This document shows positions 45,001-56,106 of a DNA stretch of 64,000 nucleotides, piece after piece. Made by a program: the position numbers and the translations under genes. Origin of the DNA: Breviolum minutum Mf 1.05b.01 (lineage: Eukaryota; Sar; Dinophyceae; Suessiales; Symbiodiniaceae); contig DF239276.1 in the NCBI GenBank assembly GCA_000507305.1, positions 1-64,000 of the forward strand. Reading direction: 5' to 3'. The notes under the pieces are model-generated. The model made no database searches, was not told the DNA's origin, and saw only the letters and a list, made by a program, of their open reading frames with translations. Each line of letters starts with the position of its first letter. Positions within the stretch are counted from its first letter, which is position 1.

Positions 45001-45156
45001 GTTGAATCATTGAGGAGGTAGGTAGTTGAATCAATAAAAAAAAACACCATTTGAGGAGGATGAACCAATCGTGTTTTAGGAGGTGTCTTTTTGGATCTCC
45101 CCCCCCAAAACAAAAAATATCAAAAAATACATGACTTGTGACTCGTGACCTTCAAC

Positions 45157-45219
45157 CTATTTTTAGAACGGGAGAACTGTCTTTTCGCCACAAGTTGTTG
45201 GAACTGTTGGTGTCCATGA
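45157..45219 (-). CDS. Candidate minus-strand exon
   Basis: Acceptor CTTTAG, donor GTTGAA. Reads MDTNSSNNLWRKDSSPVLKI. Phase does not fit the exon at 44836, so a further exon or another border is needed. Confidence 0.4.
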
Positions 45220-45226
45220 CTAAAGC

Positions 45227-45331
45227 TACGCCCCGGAAAACTAACATGTCTTCTGAAAAGGGACTATTTCAATAGGAAATACATCTTCCAACCATTGATT
45301 TTCAGGGGACATGTTAGTTTTCCGGGGAGTA
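45227..45331. mobile_element. Family B variant, copy B10
   Basis: TACGCCCCGGAAAACTAACA mirrored by TGTTAGTTTTCCGGGGAGTA. It starts 8 bp from the exon candidate end at 45219. Confidence 0.85.
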
Positions 45332-45552
45332 GACATGATTTGTGCTTTGGGGACGTATATTCCAACCGTTAACTCGACATTGATATCATGCCGAAGAGGT
45401 GAAGTCATTCACCACCATCTTGCTCTGAAAAAGACCAAGCTACGGGCACAGAAAATCAGTTGAAACATGGGAGTCAAACGTTACAATGGATCATCTTCAT
45501 CCAACAACACCCAGGTGAAAATGGAATAAACACTTCAACCAATACTTCACCA

Positions 45553-45658
45553 GTACCCTTTCGGTAATCTAACATAGCCATGGAAAATCCACCCATTTGC
45601 TTTTTCCTATTGGTTGAAAAGGGGATTTCCATTGCACTGGTAGAGTACCGGAGTGTGA
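45553..45658. mobile_element. Family B variant, copy B11
   Basis: GTACCCTTTCGGTAATCTAA at the left; the right arm is altered (CACTGGTAGAGTACCGGAGT). Confidence 0.65.
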
Positions 45659-46828
45659 GTGCTTTTGCAGACTGCCTGAAGCATCAGGAAGCTACAAGTT
45701 GTATCAATCCTATGTGACGAAATATACGAAACACAGCTAAGTGAGCCACGAAAAAAACCTCCTACCTTCCATGAAATACTGCTTTTTCAATATGGACCCT
45801 TATAATATTTATATATTTTTATAACGGTTTATTATCATCCCCACATCACCGGGTAGTAAAATCCCCTATATACCCCAAACAACCCGGGGCCCTTTGTTCA
45901 TTGCTCGACTCCTAAAAATGCAACTAACCCATGTCGTATGAAAACTCATAACTCCCGGCACCCACAAACTCCTACTCCCATCATCCCACCATCCGCAAGT
46001 CACACCCAAACCCTAACAACAACAACAACAACAACAACAACAACCCGTATACTCCATGGAATATCTACTTACCATTAGCTCCCCCACCCTCCACAAAAAA
46101 AAAGGTGAGCCAAAGGTTAGCTAAAATATTCTGCCAAGCAAGAAACACTTCTTAGTTCCATTAACCCCTGGTAGAACCAACGCAGGATCCACACCTCACA
46201 GCATCATTAAGTGAAGATCCTTCCACTGAGTAGGCCTTCACATCAAACCCATCAAAAGGCAATCTGTGGGGGGGGGGAGTTGTAAAACCACTTCAAAAAA
46301 TTAGGGATGAAGGAAAGATTGAGATTACTAAATCATTATAAGCTACATATTCAATATATATATATATGTTTATAAATTACCTATAGAAATGAAAGGAATA
46401 TCTGAATATCTGAGCACATCATAAGTTATAGTTGTAAGTTTGCCAGATTTCTCTAAGGTCACCCTATTAACAACTGTCCAGGGTTGCTGGTTGACCCTTA
46501 GACCGGTTGATGGCTGAACTCCTTCACCACCTAGGTATAAAACCCGGTAAATACTGCGATCATCTTCATCCTAAGTCAGTAACGCTCATTCTTTTCCAAG
46601 AACTTCAAATAAAGCTGGAACCACTACACTCACCGGGTGAAAGTTGATTCCTGCAACGTCCCCAAATTTTCAGCACTGCAGCAGTAATCAACCTTCTGGG
46701 CTGCCGTAGGTGATACAAAGTGGGCCCAAACAACCAGTTCTAAAGTAGGGCCCATATCTCATATCTCCATATTATAGGGGGTGAAATATCCCCCAGTTTT
46801 ACCCATTGATAAGGTCATCTATAGGGGC
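45659..46828. other. Non-coding stretch with AAC repeat
   Basis: (AAC)n lies at 46012-46043, an AT run near 46355 and a G9 run near 46268. A D-like hairpin fragment at about 46725-46825 (GGGGTGAAATATCCCC) abuts the exon end at 46829. No exon supported. Confidence 0.4.
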
Positions 46829-46903
46829 CTCGGGCCTCGGGGGCATCCGAAGCCACCCCGCCTGTTGCTGCGTTGCCTTATCATGAGCCTCTCGCAAGTT
46901 GAC
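46829..46903 (-). CDS. Candidate minus-strand exon
   Basis: Acceptor TTGCAG, possible GC donor. Phase 0 at both ends. Reads VNLREAHDKATQQQAGWLRM then PPRPE. The predicted intron starts directly at a hairpin element. Confidence 0.5.
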
Positions 46904-46956
46904 CTGCAACTTGCAAATGAGGGGAAAAACATGACAGTTATTGAATCGCTTCTTAC

Positions 46957-47076
46957 CGAGTTGGTGGTTTTTCACCAACCCCGGCTGAAAAATACGCGCA
47001 TTCGTCAAATTGGATCGTGAAACCCCAAGTTTCGGGGTGACACTAAAAAATGCTTGAAACCACTACCACCACCTAG
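46957..47076 (+). mobile_element. Family A element, copy A12
   Basis: CGAGTTGGTGGTTTTTCACC to CCACTACCACCACCTAG. Slightly expanded arms. Confidence 0.7.
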
Positions 47077-47089
47077 TTACTAAGGGAAT

Positions 47090-47235
47090 GTTCCAAGAAA
47101 GATACAACACACCCCAATATCGCACACCCGTTGGGCAATCCCCCGTTTGGCCAACGGAATGAAAGGAATCCCGGCTTATGGTCTGTTGGTAAAGGTTTTG
47201 GGGGCGTGTTCCAACGGTGTGCGGAAACTACCTCA
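47090..47235. mobile_element. Family N element, copy N2
   Basis: ACAACACACCCCAATATCGC and CACACCCGTTGGGCAATCCC at the left; GGGGGCGTGTTCCAACGGTG at the right. Interior GAATGAAAGGAATCCCGGCT. Confidence 0.65.
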
Positions 47236-47749
47236 GACATGTTCATGGGAATGTTCATGGGAATCTGCATCCCCTCAAAGCTACCCCCAAGAAGAAAGAA
47301 GACTTTAATTGATGGCTAGGTAATCAACCCTTATGTTTTTGTTTCTTACTAAGGAGGCCTCTTCTTTTTAGTGGATCTATTTCTGGTAGTTCAGTATAGT
47401 TTGTCCAAATTCGCTCACAAGCAGTTGGAAAAATCCATGATGAGTGTGAAAACAGTCCAGTCATCCAACTGATCATCATTCAGCGAGAAAAAAAACATAA
47501 GTTACCCTGACCACTTCAGTTTTTGCTTGGCTGTTTGAAAAGAAAAAGCATTTTTTTGGTTGGAATATCAAATTCCATGCCAACATAAAAAAAAAAAAAA
47601 CAATGCCATGGATCTAGTATTACATTTACATTTATATAAGTTTTATAGATATATATGTACACATTTAATCACATTTACAATTAAAAAAAATATAATACCA
47701 CAAGATTTTTTTCCGATGAATTTTGTTGGAGTTCTCGTCTTATTCTCAC
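47236..47749. other. AT-rich non-coding stretch
   Basis: Poly-A (about 47586-47600) and TATA tracts. No element or exon supported. Confidence 0.4.
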
Positions 47750-47818
47750 CTGTTCGCTCCATCGCTCCATCATCCAAGGCTCCCCAACGACGACATCTTT
47801 CCCACCGTTGCTCACATC
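47750..47818 (-). CDS. Candidate minus-strand exon
   Basis: Acceptor CACGAG, donor GTGAGA. Reads DVSNGGKDVVVGEPWMMERW in phase 0; a second frame (CEQRWERCRRWGALDDG) is also open and would fit the exon at 49028-48989. Confidence 0.45.
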
Positions 47819-47876
47819 CTCGTGAGTTCGTGACGGTCGTGGCCATCGGGGGGGTTCAGAGATGAGTTGGGGGCTG

Positions 47877-48022
47877 CTTGGAGGATCATGCCAGGACGGA
47901 CGTAAGTGATCGTATGTTTTTCTAAGGATCGGGTTGTGGGACCCCTTCCAAATGACCTTTTCTTGGCTTTTAAAATGGGGGTGATACTTACTAATCTTAC
48001 TAAATGGGATGATCCTCCAAGT
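47877..48022. mobile_element. Family D element, copy D7
   Basis: CTTGGAGGATCATGCCAGGA mirrored by TGGGATGATCCTCCAAGTG. Interior GGTTGTGGGACCCCTTCCAA. Confidence 0.85.
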
Positions 48023-48390
48023 GGGGGGGGGAGATTCCTCTAAATCATGACTTTTGGGATCTGAATCCGTTCAAGAGAAAACGCTTGACATGTTGATAGG
48101 AGCGAAACAAATCATATACATGTAAGTAACATGTAAGCTTCTATATGGCTGTGTCTCAACACTGAGTATCTAATCTAACATGATTCAAACAAGTCCTTGC
48201 GACATGATCATATCATGTATATTTGATTTATTTTTTATATGTTCTCGCTAAACTAAAGATAAATTCAGCAACCTGAGCCCCCAAAAATTTGAAAGTCTAT
48301 CAAAAGTCAGATTTAGTGAGGAGCAGCTGCTGAAGTCTGGTGCCATAACACTGTAACACTATTTCAACCAGTGTTTTTTTTTTGTGCTGG
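48023..48390. other. Non-coding stretch
   Basis: AT-rich with no supported exon or element. Confidence 0.4.
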
Positions 48391-48392
48391 CA

Positions 48393-48488
48393 TTACCCTC
48401 CAGGGAATTAGCATATCCCACCTTGGGAAAAGGAAAATCATCTTCAAACTGCCATTTTTGGGGGATATGTTAGTTCCCTGGAGGGTAA
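48393..48488. mobile_element. Family I element, copy I2
   Basis: TTACCCTCCAGGGAATTAGC mirrored by GTTAGTTCCCTGGAGGGTAA. Inner arms ATATCCCACC / GGGGATATG. Confidence 0.9.
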
Positions 48489-48662
48489 TGTTGTTGTAGT
48501 TTTCTGAAGTTCATAGTATTAGGGCATTGGAATTCCAATTAGTTCCAAAAGAAAATACATCTAGAATTGCTGGATTTTCCATGGCTGTTTTGTGAAGAAC
48601 TGAGGGGTCATCCACCAGTATATCAAACATGGAGACGTTGCTACACCGGTAAAATATAGAAT

Positions 48663-48799
48663 ATAACTATAACACCCCCGAAAACATCCGAAACCTATAT
48701 AAGATGGAACCTGAAAATGATGGTGAAACCAAGTTCGGAATCTCCGGATTTCCAGGGGGCCATCATTCTCAGGTTCTCATTGTTAGTTTCCAAGGTGTA
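48663..48799. mobile_element. Family B variant, copy B12
   Basis: GGAACCTGAAAATGATGGTG is mirrored by GCCATCATTCTCAGGTTC. Outer arms are weak (ACACCCCCGAAAACATCC / GTTAGTTTCCAAGGTGTA). Confidence 0.6.
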
Positions 48800-48834
48800 A
48801 AAATATTAAAAATGGAGGCTTGGGGAATGTTTCT

Positions 48835-48932
48835 CTGGTTGGCGGTTTCAACCCATCTGAAAAATATGAGTCAAATTGGACATCTTCCCCAAATAGGGGT
48901 GAAAATAAACAAAACTTGAAACCACCACCTAG
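48835..48932 (+). mobile_element. Family A element, copy A13
   Basis: CTGGTTGGCGGTTTCAACCC to CTTGAAACCACCACCTAG. Confidence 0.8.
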
Positions 48933-48988
48933 TTACCTAGTTCTGTACCTGTGAGATGCTAACCAACCACAACTCCATTTTAAGAGAC

Positions 48989-49028
48989 CGACATACTTGT
49001 TGGCGAAGAGCACCACACCAGCACCGGC
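48989..49028 (-). CDS. Candidate minus-strand exon, 40 bp
   Basis: Acceptor CTGGCAG, donor GTCTCT. Reads AGAGVVLFANKYV. 57 bp from A13. Confidence 0.45.
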
Positions 49029-49720
49029 CTGCCAGTTGATAGTTCAATCCCCGACTTTTCTACAAATGAAGCGACCGAAAGAGCAACACCCCAGTAACCC
49101 TAAGATCCTGGGAATTTATGTATGCATAAGTATACATGGAATAAGTTTATAGATAATGAACATATACATACAGATATGTGTATATATAAATATATGTGTT
49201 TTGTATTTGATGTATATACATATACATATATACTGGAAGACTTGTACGCTGGAAAGCTTCGAGTCCCGAAGCTTTCCTTCAAAGCTCCAAAAGAAAAACC
49301 ACGGGACCACGGGACCTCCGTCGTTTGTCTCCAATAGCTACTTTCGCACACCCCCTTTGGAGGTCTTTCAGTATCCTTTGTAAAACCAGTTTGCCAATGT
49401 CACTCAAAGTATAATTCTATATGTGGGGGAGAGGGGGGGCCACCCAACTCTGTACCATATATGTATACAACTCATTTCATCTTGCAAGTTCCAGATGGAA
49501 ATGGCCTTGATATATGGGTTTCACTGGGGTTATTTCACACCTATAAGTGGAGCTACTTCACCCGACTTACAACTGGTAAGGACCACCTATGCAAGTGAGG
49601 TCACATGTTTGTTGTGCGTGTTTCCTGAACACTAGTAAACTTGGGTTTTTTTGATCACGATTAGCAGGTCCCCTTTCCCCAAAAACGAGTTGCCACTGAA
49701 GTTAACTGAAAAACATCATC
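49029..49720. other. Non-coding stretch with ATATAC tracts
   Basis: TATATACATATAC tracts at 49175-49235. The short arms GAAAGCTTCG / CGAAGCTTTC (about 49250-49275) form a small palindrome. No exon supported. Confidence 0.4.
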
Positions 49721-49723
49721 TAC

Positions 49724-49824
49724 CTGGTGGTTTCAATTTCCAACCCATCTGAAAAATATGAGTCGATTTGGATCATTTTCCCAAGTAAGGGTGAAAATAA
49801 AAAATGTTGGAAACCACCACTTAG
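49724..49824 (+). mobile_element. Family A element, copy A14
   Basis: CTGGTGGTTTCAATTTCCAA to TTGGAAACCACCACTTAG. Confidence 0.75.
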
Positions 49825-50684
49825 TCATAAACCATCATACCCCACACAACCCCAACCACCATCTTTTCTTCAACAACCTGTCGTGCTTCAGCCATAAGTG
49901 TCAAGGCTTTCTCGTAGGACCTTAACAAGGTGGTTCAAGACCAGTCCAAATAGTGACAGGTCTTTGCAACTTAACAACACAAAAAGGTTCAAATAAGATA
50001 ATGTTAAAAAAAAACTTGAAGTTGGTACCATAACTTTTATAATATGATGGTTCAAGCATGTTCAATGTAGTTCAATATATTCATTCCTATTATCTAAATT
50101 TGCATATGACATTCAAAACTCCTTCAAAAAAAGTGACGGGGCACCAAAACGAAACAAACCGTCTTCTAACTATTCCTGTTCAGGGGCGAAGTGTTAAACT
50201 TCGAAGGTGTAGCACTTCGAGTCGCGTTCTCAAGTACCAAAAAATCAGAGACAGAGAACCCTTCAAAAGGATGATTTAGATTGATCACACTGAAAGTTCA
50301 CATGGATGTCAAACATGCTGCCTTGGAAAAGGCACTTCAAATATGGCATCATTTTGGGTATCTATTGAAATGATGTCATATAACATGATATTGTACATGT
50401 GTCTGGAATCTGGAAATGGAAGACCAGTTTGTCTAAACGGAGATAACTGAGCAACGGCAACCAAACCCCTGTTGCCTTCCATTGTACTGGTTGGTTCATA
50501 GGGATCCTTATCATGATTCATGATTCTTTATTATAATCAATCCCTATATAACTATATAACTGGGTAGAACGATCCCAATTCCCAACTACATGAGCAGGGT
50601 TTTTGATCACTGCTCGACTGACTTGATCTAAATTGAAATGTGAATGACGTTTCGTAGAAGCGCGTAGCCTCTTCCATGGGTTAC
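49825..50684. other. Non-coding stretch with weak exon candidate
   Basis: 50435-50490 on the minus strand may be an exon (MEGNRGLVAVAQLSPFRQT). A degraded B-like arm lies at 50177-50217. Nothing else supported. Confidence 0.3.
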
Positions 50685-52080
50685 AACTCCTTCATGTGGA
50701 TTTCATGGTTGCAAACCTCCTTAAATGCATTGGTCATAATCCCAACTACATTGCCAAAACTTGTCACATCGATACCTTTTTTGCGATGCGAAAATTCCTC
50801 CCAGCAAACAGTAGCAAATGAAGGTTTATGTATATGGATTCCCCTGCAGAAAATATCTAATGATCCTAGTACACCCAGGAAAATGGATATACGTATGTAT
50901 ATATATATATTATATATATATATATACGTTGAACCCCAAAAAGGTTGAGGTTTGGTTCAGATGTTTTTCCTTTTCAAGCCAAAAAACGGTGAGTTTTAGG
51001 CTCCAGCCGTTGAAGTTTCAGGGGTGTAGTTGCTTCCGCAGGGCAAGAGAAGGATCCCCATCAATACATACGGTCCCGAAGCTTAAGCTTGGAAGAAGAT
51101 CCTTTCCTATTGGGAAGGTAACTTTTCAGGCCCTTTTGCTGTTAAACTTCCAGGGGGGGTAACCTCATGTCCAGCTAGGGCGTCACACTTGGCATCAGCC
51201 AAACTGTAGATCACAAAAACCCACTGCGTTCGGCCAAACCACTCCTGCGAAACAAGTATTGGTTTGGCCCGTGGGAACCAATGGTTAATGGTAGCCTCGG
51301 CCTCTTTTCAAAGGCGAACTGTTGGCTTCAGGGAAGGTAAGTATACTTTTTTTTAGTGCCAAATCTTTACTCAGCCATTTTCGGACCATGAAATAGGAGT
51401 TTGGACCGGCTTCCTACTAAATTATGCAATCCTCAAAAAAGTTTAATAGCTAGCCATTGGCTGAGCAAGTCTGGAGAAGATGTGGGAAGGGCATTGTAAA
51501 ACATTCAGCCAGAACAGACTCCAAAACGCAACAATTTAATCTTACATCGCTATCTATCCTTACCCAATGGTTACAAGTAGTTTAAGATAGATAACTTAGG
51601 AAGCCATCCTGCACCACCTATGTATAAAATCCTGAAAATTTTGGGATCTTCCATTTCAGTCGGTCAGTTGTAAAAATGAGATACCCCTTTGCTGGGACAT
51701 GGTAGTTCCCGGTAGTGCAATATAAATATTTAAAAAAGTGTATACATACCTTTATCTATGTGATTACACTCCCTGAAACTAACATAGCACCTGAAAATAG
51801 ACCCTTGGAAAAGGAAATTCTTAATTGGAAACCACTATTTTCAGGTTCTACGTTAGTTTCAGGGAGGGTATATCATTAATATCAACATCATGTATACATA
51901 TACCAACTACTGTATAAGCCCATTTGCCGCAAGGTGAGTCTACCAACACGAGAAGTTCCCCCTCGAACCCCCAGGAAGCCATGTTTTCAAGCCATCATGG
52001 TGGTCACTTACTTCCATCCTGATGGAAGAAATCCAACGATATAACCAGTTGGATCACAAATCCAAATCATAGACGGCATA

Positions 52081-52142
<62 letters not shown>

Positions 52143-52279
52143 ACAATGAAGAAACAATGATGATCATGTTGATCAAAATGATGATCACGTTGAAAAAAAA
52201 ACGCAGCCAGGTCCTTCACCAAATGTCCAGCACGTTCGTTGCCAGAGCAATCCAGGAATTTCAAGTTGCGCGAGCCAAT
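50685..52279 (-). CDS. Minus-strand exon chain, unidentified protein
   Basis: Exons 52279-52208 (NLKFLDCSGNERAGHLVKDL, GC donor), a doubtful 18-bp exon 51961-51944 (GELLVL), 51244-51164 (EWFGRTQWVFVIYSLADAKC, donor GTTACC) and 50797-50685 (SFGNVVGIMTNAFKEVCNHE, donor GTAACC). All agree in phase with or without the micro-exon. The donor at 51163 is the end of a hairpin element (51040-51163). The frame stays open and protein-like beyond the GTAACC as well. No family recognised. Confidence 0.55.
50897..50930. repeat. AT microsatellite
   Basis: TATATATATTATATATATA in the intron 50798-51163. Confidence 0.8.
51040..51163. mobile_element. Family Q (B-like) element ending at a splice donor
   Basis: Right end GCTGTTAAACTTCCAGGGGG then GGTAAC. 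On the minus strand this reads GTTACCCCCCCTGGAAG, directly after the exon 51244-51164. The left end is diverged. A relative lies at 58670-58787. Confidence 0.6.
51236..51345. mobile_element. Degraded family B element
   Basis: Only the right arm is clear (GAACTGTTGGCTTCAGGGAA then GGTA). It fills the DNA on the other side of the exon 51244-51164. Confidence 0.5.
51764..51870. mobile_element. Family B element, copy B13
   Basis: TACACTCCCTGAAACTAACA mirrored by CGTTAGTTTCAGGGAGGGTA. Core reversed relative to B1. Confidence 0.85.
52079..52141. repeat. GAT trinucleotide microsatellite
   Basis: About 20 uninterrupted GAT units. Confidence 0.95.
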
Positions 52280-52344
52280 CTGCGGTATTTTTTGGGGTTT
52301 TCGAATCACAAAATGGCGAATGATTTATTTCTGGCCAACTTATG

Positions 52345-52461
52345 ATATGGGGGTTTCCTAAAATGGTGGGTTTCCCCAACAAACCTATGGGTTTTCCTAC
52401 TAAAAATGATGATTTTGGGGTGTGAAATGGGGGTACCACCATTTAAGGAAACACCCATATG
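52345..52461. mobile_element. Family G element, copy G2
   Basis: ATATGGGGGTTTCCTAAAAT mirrored by ATTTAAGGAAACACCCATAT. Interior GGTTTCCCCAACAAACCTAT. Confidence 0.9.
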
Positions 52462-53470
52462 TCACCAACCTAGATTTCAACTGAAATAGCCGGCGGTCCC
52501 ATGGAACCCTTCCCAAAATTCGCTACCTTTTGGAGGTGGACTGGTCGAAAAAGAGGTCGTGAAATCATTTGACCAGATTTATGGCAGACCTTATTATGGC
52601 ACTTACTTGGACCATGGTGGAAATCTTCATTTCTTTCCTGAATAGCCAGAATTGGTCGCTTGTAATAAGCTATTCTGTAGGGTTATGGCTAGATACGTGT
52701 GTTTTTGCTGGGTGTCTTTTTGAAGAGTGGAGGGTGGAACTTGGGTGGTAGGATGCTAAACCTGTTAATCACCTGACCTTCTTTTACCGTTTGTATTTAG
52801 AAAAATCTGTGCATTGGTCGTCTTTTTTTTCTTCGGGAAGAATGATGGAACACCTTATGAAAGGATGGGTATGTCATACACAATCATATTACTATCAAAG
52901 ATTCCAATCGCAGTTTCTCTGGCCATACTAGATGCCCCCCAGAATGGTCACACACATCTCCCAAGAAGCATGAGATGCTAGGGATCAACAAATGTTTGAA
53001 CCATGGGCCATACCAATTCGGGTGGTTACTCTTTTAAAAAAGTACTTTCTGTAAGGAATGCCGGGCTATTTCAAGTTCTTCCAGCTTCTTCCAGGTTCTG
53101 TATGAATAAATATATACAAATAAATATCATATGAGAATATATTGCATCTAAAGTAAAAGCACATTAGGCCCTATTGAAAATATAGACATACCTATATATA
53201 TATGTAAATATAAATATAAATATATATGTAAATATAAATATATATATATGTAAATAAATATATATATATATATGTAAATAAATATATATATATATAGCTA
53301 TATCATAATAAAATATATTTGGTCTTTTAGATAGCCAGCTCCAGCTGCCAATGAACCTTGTTCCCAAACCTCACGCACCTATAAATAGCTAGTTTCAAAC
53401 GTCCGCCCAACAAATCTCTCTTGGCCAATCACGTTGAGTTTTGGAGTTAGGAACCTAACCTCGCCATCCA
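52462..53470. other. Stretch with AT microsatellites, one weak exon
   Basis: 52485-52548 may be a minus exon (PPPKGSEFWEGFHGTAGYF). A hydrophobic plus frame at 52569-52751 has no splice support. TATATG/AAATA tracts fill 53190-53300. Confidence 0.3.
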
Positions 53471-53481
53471 GATTCCTACAT

Positions 53482-53598
53482 TTGATGGTTCAGAAATCCC
53501 AAGGCCAACCACCTGGGATGTATAAAAAAAAACCTCCAAGTAATGGGAAAAACTACCAACCTCAACTGGTGGATGCCGGATTTCTGAACCATCAACAG
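53482..53598. mobile_element. Family C element, copy C6
   Basis: TTGATGGTTCAGAAATCCCA mirrored by GGATTTCTGAACCATCAACA. Inner arms CCACCTGGG...and CTCAACTGGTGG. Confidence 0.9.
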
Positions 53599-53881
53599 CA
53601 TGGCAGCCGGATGTCTCGCCGACTCTTTCATCATGGTTCCCTGCCCCCCAAATGTCTGCCTGCAACTGGTGGTGCATCATCAAGTTGCTCCTGGATTTCT
53701 GAGCCCACCCATATCCATATCTTTTTAACGTTCCAACATGTCATGTCTGAGGAAAAAAGCACTCATGACATAATGATGCAAACCCCCGTATCATTTAGAA
53801 TATTTAGATATCACCTTCCTGAGTTTCTGGCTTCCAATCCAAGGTTTGGTCCAAGATTCTTAGCTTGGAATGGATTACAAC

Positions 53882-53981
53882 CAGGTGTGCCGGGGTGCCC
53901 GGAAGGTTCCAACGAACACGCTTCAGCTATGGGGCAACTGAGTTCCGGGTGCCATGTTGACGCAGTTGCGCGGAGTTTAAC
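53882..53981 (-). CDS. Candidate minus-strand exon, 100 bp
   Basis: Acceptor AACAAG, donor GTTGTA. Reads LRATASTWHPELSCPIAEAC, then EPSGHPGTP. The element B14 begins 7 bp from its start. A plus-strand frame is also open here, so the strand is inferred from its neighbours. Confidence 0.4.
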
Positions 53982-53987
53982 CTTGTT

Positions 53988-54093
53988 TACACTCCCTAAA
54001 ACTAACATAGCCCCTATAAAAATGGTGGTTTCCAATAGGAATTTCCTTTTCAAGGGGTGAATTTCAGGGGCTATGTTAGTTTCAGGGAGGGTA
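53988..54093. mobile_element. Family B element, copy B14
   Basis: TACACTCCCTAAAACTAACA mirrored by TGTTAGTTTCAGGGAGGGTA. Nearly identical to B1 inside. Confidence 0.9.
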
Positions 54094-54796
54094 CCATTTG
54101 CATAGCCTTAAAAAAAACATCTTGGCAGTGTTATTCCAACTCTTGTGTCATCCATCATGGTTGGTGAGTAGGGATTATGATGGTTTACCATCATGAATAT
54201 ATATATATAACACTTCACTATACACCTTGCCGCAATAAACCCGAATGATCTACCAGCCTTTTCTCTCTCTCTCTCTCTCTCTGCGGCACTGGCAGATCTC
54301 TGTCCTCCCTTCGGGCGGCCTTTTTTGTCGAAGCATCAACAGGATATATTTCTTAACCACAGTCCCAAAAAGGGAAACCATCCCCCATTCCCAGAAGTTT
54401 CCAACAAACCTCCAATACAACCAGACTTTACCTATGGGAGTTGAGCCACCCCCTTTTTGGAAAAATATTGGACTGTCAACTGTTCAAGGTGACAAAATCA
54501 CCAAAAAAAAACTTCGTCAAATCACCATCTAGCTGAAGGGCGCCCCCTAAGCTAGATTTGGAGAAGGCAGGATCCCAAACTCTCTTAGGTTGAATCAACT
54601 AAACCTTTACCAACAGGCTAAAATGGGACTCCTTTCATAGTTGGTCAATGGGGGGATTGCCTGGGATGTGTTGAATGTTTCAACAGTTTCAGGTCCTCTG
54701 GTCATCAAAGCTGGCCATGGCACTGGGATCATGTTCCTCCAGCGACAAAAATGGGCAATGAAAAAAAAAAACCTTTTACCGACATCGGTGTTGCCT
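54094..54796. other. Non-coding stretch with CT and AT repeats
   Basis: (CT)n at 54261-54282 and (AT)n near 54198. No exon supported. Confidence 0.4.
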
Positions 54797-54908
54797 CCAA
54801 CAATAGGGGTATATACCCCCAAATCATGCATTTCAATAGGGTTTTCCATTATAAATTATAAACCATCCATTTTGGGGGGTTTTCCCCTATTTTTGGAAAC
54901 ACCCACAT
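54797..54908. mobile_element. Family E element, copy E4
   Basis: Right arm CCTATTTTTGGAAACACCCA intact, left arm shortened (AACAATAGGGGTATATACCC). Confidence 0.75.
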
Positions 54909-55226
54909 GTCATGATACACCCCTGAAAAATCCACATGGAACTCCAAAAATGGAAGTTTGGAAGATGTTTCTTTTTCGCATTGGGTGATTTTCTGGTCCA
55001 GCCGTTTTTTTTTGGGGGGGGTGTACTGGTTGGTGAATAGGGATCCTTACAATGGCTTATGAAATAATCCTTCTATAACTAGGAGTCGCACCGTTTTGCA
55101 AGAGTCCAAACTGAAATTCGGATTTTTCGGGAGGCCGGATCCCATGGTTCCATGAATTTCATACTCCCAATCACCCAGAATTTCAGGTACCTAAACAGGC
55201 TATTTTGGGGGTAGGTTTTCCCTTAC

Positions 55227-55320
55227 ATAAGCCGTATCCATACAGCTTATACAGGTGAAATTGTCCTCCAATTAATTTGTGGGGAGCTTCCCACTTGTAA
55301 ATCGGCGCGATGAGACATCT
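55227..55320 (-). CDS. Candidate minus-strand exon, 94 bp
   Basis: Acceptor AGGGAG, donor GTAAGG. Reads RCLIAPIYKWEAPHKLIGGQ then FHLYKLYGYGL, open only in this frame over its whole length. It follows the P-loop exon at 56143-56107 in transcription order, but the link is not shown. Confidence 0.5.
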
Positions 55321-55340
55321 CTCCCTATTGCAAATAAAAA

Positions 55341-55448
55341 CTACTTGGTGGTTGAGCTTCCAGTTTGAAAAAGGTATATCATTCAAATTGGATCATTTCC
55401 CCGAACATTCGGGGTAAAAGTTTAAACATATTTGAAACCACCAGCTAG
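55341..55448 (+). mobile_element. Family A element, copy A15
   Basis: CTACTTGGTGGTTGAGCTTC to TTTGAAACCACCAGCTAG. 20 bp from the exon at 55320. Confidence 0.75.
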
Positions 55449-55946
55449 CAACGATCTCTCCGATGCCTTTTTTTCAACCAAAAAATAAAGTTAGTGAACA
55501 GGACCAACAAACAAAGGTCATATTTTGGGGGGTGACAGGTTGACAAGGATGGTTTTGGAAACAATACATGGAAATATTTTTTGTGCGTTGTTTGTGGTTA
55601 CTGCGTTCTAAGGATCATTGGAACCCTTACGCTGGAAGGCTTTGGCTCGTTTTGAAGCATGTGAAAACAAGTTTCAGGACCCTTACAAGGAAAATCACTG
55701 TTCAACTAACCACTCTTTCAGCGCTTCAGGGAGGTGCAAAAAGCCGCCAAAGGGTCAAACAAAAAGCATGATGACATGATGTTCCACCCCATCATGTAAT
55801 TAAAACAGCAAAACCAGTGTATATACAGCTGTTGATCTTAGAAATCAACAGCGTTCAACAGCTACATATCAAATGTTTTGTTCACTGATCTTTTCTCAAC
55901 AAATGTACTGATCATGATCATTAAATGAATTGGATTTTTTCTGTTC
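55449..55946. other. Non-coding stretch, ambiguous plus-strand frame
   Basis: A plus-strand frame at 55568-55771 stays open in two registers but lacks clear borders. No element recognised. Confidence 0.3.
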
Positions 55947-56040
55947 CCATAGGATCCATGTTTGGTATATTTACCTACATTTTACCATAGAAAATCAATC
56001 AAATCTAGGTAAACACACCAGACATGGATCCTAAGGGGTT
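55947..56040. mobile_element. Family F element, copy F6
   Basis: CCCATAGGATCCATGTTTGG mirrored by CCAGACATGGATCCTAAGGG. Core GGTATATTTACCTACATTTT. Confidence 0.8.
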
Positions 56041-56106
56041 GGGGACAGCACCATTTATAAACCAACCAACACCATCCATCCGCCATCCGGTCCTTGACAA
56101 GCTCAC

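Noticed and set aside
52067-52309. Minus-strand frame with a poly-Ser tract
   Set aside because: The Ser tract is the GAT microsatellite; only the part at 52208-52279 is kept as an exon.
53434-54060. Plus-strand 208-codon open frame
   Set aside because: It runs through the complete elements C6 and B14, so it cannot be one protein.
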